Origin: UBA7236 sp964638865
Lineage (GTDB): Bacteria > Bacteroidota > Bacteroidia > Chitinophagales > BACL12
Direction: 5' to 3'
DNA: 28,936 nucleotides
Assembly: GCA_964638865.1 (NCBI GenBank)
Contig: CAZXBG010000038.1
Location: forward strand, 1 to 28,936
The translations under genes were made by a program, and so were the position numbers. How positions within the stretch are numbered: the first letter of the stretch is position 1; each line of letters opens with the position of its first letter. Shown one piece after another: positions 25,389-28,936 of this stretch. The notes under the pieces are model-generated. The model saw only the letters and a program-made list of their open reading frames with translations. It did not search any database and was not told where the DNA came from.

Positions 25389-26845
25389 TAGTAGGATGCG
25401 GTTTGTAAATAGGTATTATAATCACTTAATAAAGCCTGATAAAGTAACACTGCAATTTTACGGGATCCCGATGGGCTGAAATGTATATAATCTTTTGCAG
25501 CTATTCCTGCTTCTACCCAACTCACCATCGAATTTTTTCCTCCCATACATGCATACATATCAAAAAATGCGGAATTTGTATCAAAAGCCACTTGTTTTAA
25601 TTGATCACGTACTGTTTCCAGCATCGGATGAGTTACATATTTTGTTCCTTCTTTTACACTCATATCTGCAGGGCCAATAATTAATATACTTGCATCGGGT
25701 GCAATTTTTTTGATTGAATTAACCTGAGCCTTAAATGCATTAGTATACCAGGTGCAATCTTGTTCATCCTCCAAACCCGGCAATGCATTTCCCCCAAATT
25801 GTAATATGATAAGTTTTACATGCATATTGTCGTAAAACTGTTTCAAATGCGTCAAATTCATTCGGTTATAAAAAAGTCCGAGACTTCCCCGCAATCCGAA
25901 ATTATCTACCATCACTCCGCCATCTCCTTCCAGAGAAAATCCATAAATATCCGGACTATCCTTTCCCTTGAATTTAAGTTCGAATTCTCCGGGTCCGGCA
26001 CTGAGTGGATATTGTTGAATATTATTAAAACCTCCTTTAGCTAGCGTATCTGTTTGTTTTAATTCACCATTTTCATAAAATTCAACAATAGTTTTATCGC
26101 GTCCACCGGCATAATGCATTTTTACTTTATTATATCCTAAAATGTTTTCTCCCGCAGTTTTAAATGTTTTTACTTTCAACCAAGCCGATTGTTCTTCATG
26201 CATGGAATCATTTGACGGCCAATAATTCCGAAACCTGCAAAATCCTGCTGCCGGACCGAAATTTGAGTGCGCAACACGTTTATCTTTTACATTAAAAATA
26301 TTATACCTATCCCAGTTTTCGCTCCAGGTATTTGTTATTCCCACACTTTCTGCTACAGGCATGGGTGAAATAAATCCTGTACCCTTTCCACCAAAACGGA
26401 ACTGTAATTTTAAACGCAAATATGCCGTAATTCTGTCGCCTTCAATTTGCGAATCGCCATAATGCAATATTCGAATACTTTCTGGCGAATTTTTAACCTT
26501 GTGTAATGCTGAAAAAAATTTATCTAGAGCACCATTTCCATCAGGTCCGTATTGAATTCCAGACAATAATTTCACAGTAGAGTCCAATTCCACTTTGTCC
26601 GCATTTATTTTATCTAACCTGATAGAATCAGCCTTTAGCTCATCCTCCGTTTTAATAGCCGTGATAGAAGAAATATCCGTTTTTTCCTCTTCTTCATTAA
26701 AAATTGAAGTCAATGTTGGAAATTTAATAACGAATTTTTCTGTAACCCGAATTCCATTTTCCGGAAAAACAGCACTTATCAATGCCATAACAACAAGGCA
26801 AGAACCTAAAAAAATTAAAATCTTTAACGGAGTGAATTCACGCAT
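25388..26845 (-). CDS. SGNH/GDSL-like membrane-anchored protein, second partner of MBOAT
   Basis: This is a 485-aa protein with an uncleaved-looking N-terminal anchor (LKILIFLGSCLVVMALISAVF, 7-27) and an acidic/coiled linker (50-92). SGNH blocks are block I HYGDSQIEGD (128-137, Ser132), block II NFGLRG (315-320), block III GGN (351-353) and block V DYIH (Asp452, His455). The order, the beta-rich insertion between blocks I and II, and the opening HYG(G/D)S(H/Q)I show it is a divergent paralogue of the next gene. It keeps the standard GDS, unlike its neighbour. It begins the three-gene cassette, and a TATTTTTA box (26867-26860) lies 14 nt before the start. It is probably anchored in the inner membrane and faces the periplasm, where it would transfer or remove acyl groups on an exported glycan. 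Confidence 0.88.
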   Translation of the reverse strand: MREFTPLKILIFLGSCLVVMALISAVFPENGIRVTEKFVIKFPTLTSIFNEEEEKTDISSITAIKTEDELKADSIRLDKINADKVELDSTVKLLSGIQYGPDGNGALDKFFSALHKVKNSPESIRILHYGDSQIEGDRITAYLRLKLQFRFGGKGTGFISPMPVAESVGITNTWSENWDRYNIFNVKDKRVAHSNFGPAAGFCRFRNYWPSNDSMHEEQSAWLKVKTFKTAGENILGYNKVKMHYAGGRDKTIVEFYENGELKQTDTLAKGGFNNIQQYPLSAGPGEFELKFKGKDSPDIYGFSLEGDGGVMVDNFGLRGSLGLFYNRMNLTHLKQFYDNMHVKLIILQFGGNALPGLEDEQDCTWYTNAFKAQVNSIKKIAPDASILIIGPADMSVKEGTKYVTHPMLETVRDQLKQVAFDTNSAFFDMYACMGGKNSMVSWVEAGIAAKDYIHFSPSGSRKIAVLLYQALLSDYNTYLQTASY

Positions 26846-27138
26846 GCCTAAGAAAAGGGTAAAAATAAGAAACGCGTGGCGTGATTAATAAGTATATATT
26901 ATATTAATATTTCCGGGAATGGGCCTTTAAGTGGCGGCACCTGCCTTCGTTAAATTGTTTTGACACCTCTGGAATTGTCAGTTTATTATTCAAGCACATG
27001 CTCTCCCTGGTTGCTGTTTTTAACCAACTCACAGGTTGAAATGTAATGGTTCTCTTTAGTGAATACCCAACAATTATGGAAATATTTTTTATCTTTAACT
27101 AATTGACTTTATTCTTATACTACCCGCAATCAAAAGCG
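26846..27138. other. Divergent intergenic region, SGNH cassette and S41 protease
   Basis: This 293-nt region separates the minus-strand SGNH cassette from the plus-strand protease and should hold both promoters. I see a possible -7 box for the cassette (TATTTTTA on the minus strand, 26867-26860) and a near-match TATCTTTA (27090-27097) about 41 nt before the protease ATG. An AT-only inverted repeat ATTAATA/TATTAAT lies near 26884-26910. I find no open frame I would call a gene. Confidence 0.4.
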
Positions 27139-28702
27139 ATGTGGACACCTAAATATTTTTTTTCTGTTGTTGTTCCTGACAATAAACTACAAATTACTTT
27201 TCGCTCAGCAGATCAATTACGATCCGGCAATTACAGAAATTACAGACCTTATCAAAACAAAATATGTAGAACCTGTAAATATCGATTCCATTATTAACCT
27301 TATGGTAAATCAATATTTATCGGAAGCCGAAACGCTTCAAAAAATATTTGCACAATTAGATCCTCATTCCAATTAAATGAATGCCGATGAATATGCCGAT
27401 TTAAAAACCGGACTGATAGGTAACTTTTTCGGTGTTGGTGTTGTTTTAGGTTTTATTGAAGATACTGTTTATGTCGTAAAAGTAATGAACGGAGGGCCTG
27501 CATTTAAAGCCGGAATAAATCCCGGTGATAGAATAATTAATATCGACGATAGTCTTGTTACCGGTGATAATGCAAATTATGAAACCGTTGTAAAAAAATT
27601 AAAAGGACCCAAAGGCACCACTGTTAATATTGAATTAATGAGAGATAATAATATTCAACTACATAAATTTACTTGCACCCGTGATAAAATAGATCTTAAA
27701 AGTGTGGAGACTTATTTTATGCAAAACAAAACAACGGGATATATCAAATTAACGCATTTTGGGGAGACAACAACTGTTGAAATGCAAACAGCTCTTGCTG
27801 CACTAAAGAAAATGGGATTGCAAAAACTCATTCTTGACCTTGGCGATAATTATGGTGGACTCATGAATGGAGCATTGGGTGTTGCAGATGAATTTATCGG
27901 AGATAATAAATTATTGGTTTTTACTAAAGGACATTATTTTGAACGGACAGATTATCATGCAAGCCATTCCGGTTTATTTGAGCAAGGCGAAATGGTTATA
28001 CTTATTAATGAATATACTTCAAGCTCAGGCGAAATTCTTACCGGCGCTTTGCAGGACAACAAAAGAGCGACCATCATCGGAAAAAGATCTTACGGCAAAG
28101 GATTGGTGCAAAATTTATATGTACTCTCCGATTCGGTATCAGCGCTTAAATTAACTACACAAAGATACTACACACCTTCCGGAAAACGTATTCAACTACC
28201 CTACGAAGAAGGAACCGAAGCCTATTTTAACGACCAGAAAAATGCAATGAAAAATGACGGAGCATTACCCGCAATTTATAAAAATAATGAATGGGGAATT
28301 CACCCCGATATTTACTATTGGTACGATACCCTTGCTTCCGAACAATTATATACAGATCTATTTTATCGGTTTTATTTTGAACAAACGGCAAATTATTATT
28401 ATGCACACCACCGCAATGAATTTAAATCTTATAAAAATGCAGAAAAATATATAAATAAATATTTCGTTTCAGCTTCTTTATTAAATACCTTTTTTGTTTT
28501 TTTCCAAACAGAAGAAAATAAATTGGATGCGTCCGAAAAATTAATTTATTCCTCTTCTGATCTCGATTCCATTAAAAATAAAATAGAAAATGCTCTTAAA
28601 GCAACCATTGCGGGAGCAATTTGGGGGGATGATTTTTTTTATAAGATCCTCAATCTATCGGACCCGGAAATTATTATCGCAACAAAAACATTAAATAATT
28701 GA
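27139..28702 (+). pseudogene. S41-family (CtpA-like) carboxyl-terminal processing protease, interrupted
   Basis: Conceptually about 520 aa: signal peptide, N-terminal helical segment, PDZ and S41 protease domain. Two lesions are visible. From ATG 27139 the frame reads MWTPKYFF and then leaves the protease frame at a T8 run (27156-27163). With seven Ts it would continue LLLFLTINYKLLFAQQ, a good signal peptide, into INYDPAITEITDLIKTKYVE. Later, QLDPHSN is followed by an in-frame TAA (27374-27376) at the usual position of a conserved Tyr, then MNADEYADLKTG resumes in the same frame. Downstream, the PDZ (GGPAFKAGINPGDRIINID) and the catalytic Ser, Glu and Lys are intact (TSSSGE, codon 28022; YGKG, 25 residues later). 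The LRxN-like motif reads LGDNYGG. It is a recent pseudogene, a product of sequence error, or an unusual stop-start arrangement (TAAATG). Confidence 0.82.
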
Positions 28703-28936
28703 ATTTGAAAATTAAATAATTCCACTAAAACATTTCAACCCGTTTAAAAAAAGCCGTGGTCGTGTGTTTTTCATCAATCACAGAAATGGAATGAATGAAA
28801 TATGTTTCCAAAAATATTCTGTTGAGTTGTCTTTTAATTTTTATCAAAACATCAATTTTAACTTAAGCTATTTACCATATAACGTGCGAACAAATAATGG
28901 ATTATAATGCCACCCCTACACGGGGTTTATGAAACG
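28703..28936. other. Right-edge non-coding stretch with a small hairpin
   Basis: I see no gene in the 234 nt after the protease. A short perfect hairpin ACCCC-TACAC-GGGGT lies at 28912-28926, 10 nt from the window edge. It resembles the compact CCCCTxxxGGGG motifs that recur between genes in some Bacteroidota (from memory). The next gene probably begins outside the window. Confidence 0.4.

Noticed and set aside
27229..27246. Tandem aattacaga repeat resembling the 1511-1528 repeat (aattgcaga twice)
   Set aside because: It encodes ITE-ITD in the protease N-terminal helix. The similarity between the two sites is most likely chance in AT-rich DNA.
27103..27297. A 64-codon plus-strand frame before the protease
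   Set aside because: Its useful part (MWTPKYFF) is the start of the frameshifted protease signal peptide. The remainder after the T8 run is out-of-frame reading.

Overview
The window comes from an AT-rich bacterial chromosome, almost certainly of the phylum Bacteroidota. Three predicted secreted proteins end in type IX secretion (T9SS) C-terminal sorting domains. A PorZ homologue, a component of the T9SS surface-attachment machinery, is present. Several genes are preceded by the Bacteroidota -7 box TAnnTTTG instead of a sigma70 -10 box. I cannot place the genus. I see no rRNA, tRNA, CRISPR array, integrase or transposase, and the region reads mostly as ordinary chromosome.

Layout. From 98 to 8593 all genes are on the minus strand: a PLP-dependent cystathionine gamma-synthase-family enzyme (98-1342), a coupled pair of exported proteins of 98 and 494 aa (3460-1683), and a run starting with the transcription-repair coupling factor mfd (8593-5174) followed closely by a TapB/DUF3108-like exported protein and a metallo-beta-lactamase-fold lipoprotein. 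A divergent promoter region (8594-8774) leads to plus-strand genes for a ferredoxin-NADP reductase-like flavoprotein, a SAM methyltransferase and a GT-C (GT39-like) membrane glycosyltransferase. The last overlaps recO tail to tail by 12 nt.

The minus strand from 12257 to 19364 holds recO, porZ, a 4-nt-overlapping T9SS cargo gene, and a 914-aa secreted glycoside-hydrolase-like T9SS cargo. A plus-strand RND/MMPL exporter (19653-22184) follows. After a repeat-containing spacer comes a three-gene minus-strand cassette (26845-22496): two SGNH/GDSL-type proteins and an MBOAT O-acyltransferase, which looks like a module for O-acetylating an exported glycan. The right end holds a CtpA-like S41 protease gene that appears broken twice: a probable one-base frameshift in a T8 tract within the signal peptide, and an in-frame TAA in the conserved DPHS(x)Y segment. 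Its catalytic residues are intact.

The strongest oddities are the doubly interrupted S41 protease, a perfect 14-bp terminator-like hairpin lying inside the first codons of a T9SS cargo gene just behind the glycoside-hydrolase stop codon, and the two-SGNH/MBOAT cassette. I found no clear evidence of a wholly new defence or mobile system.
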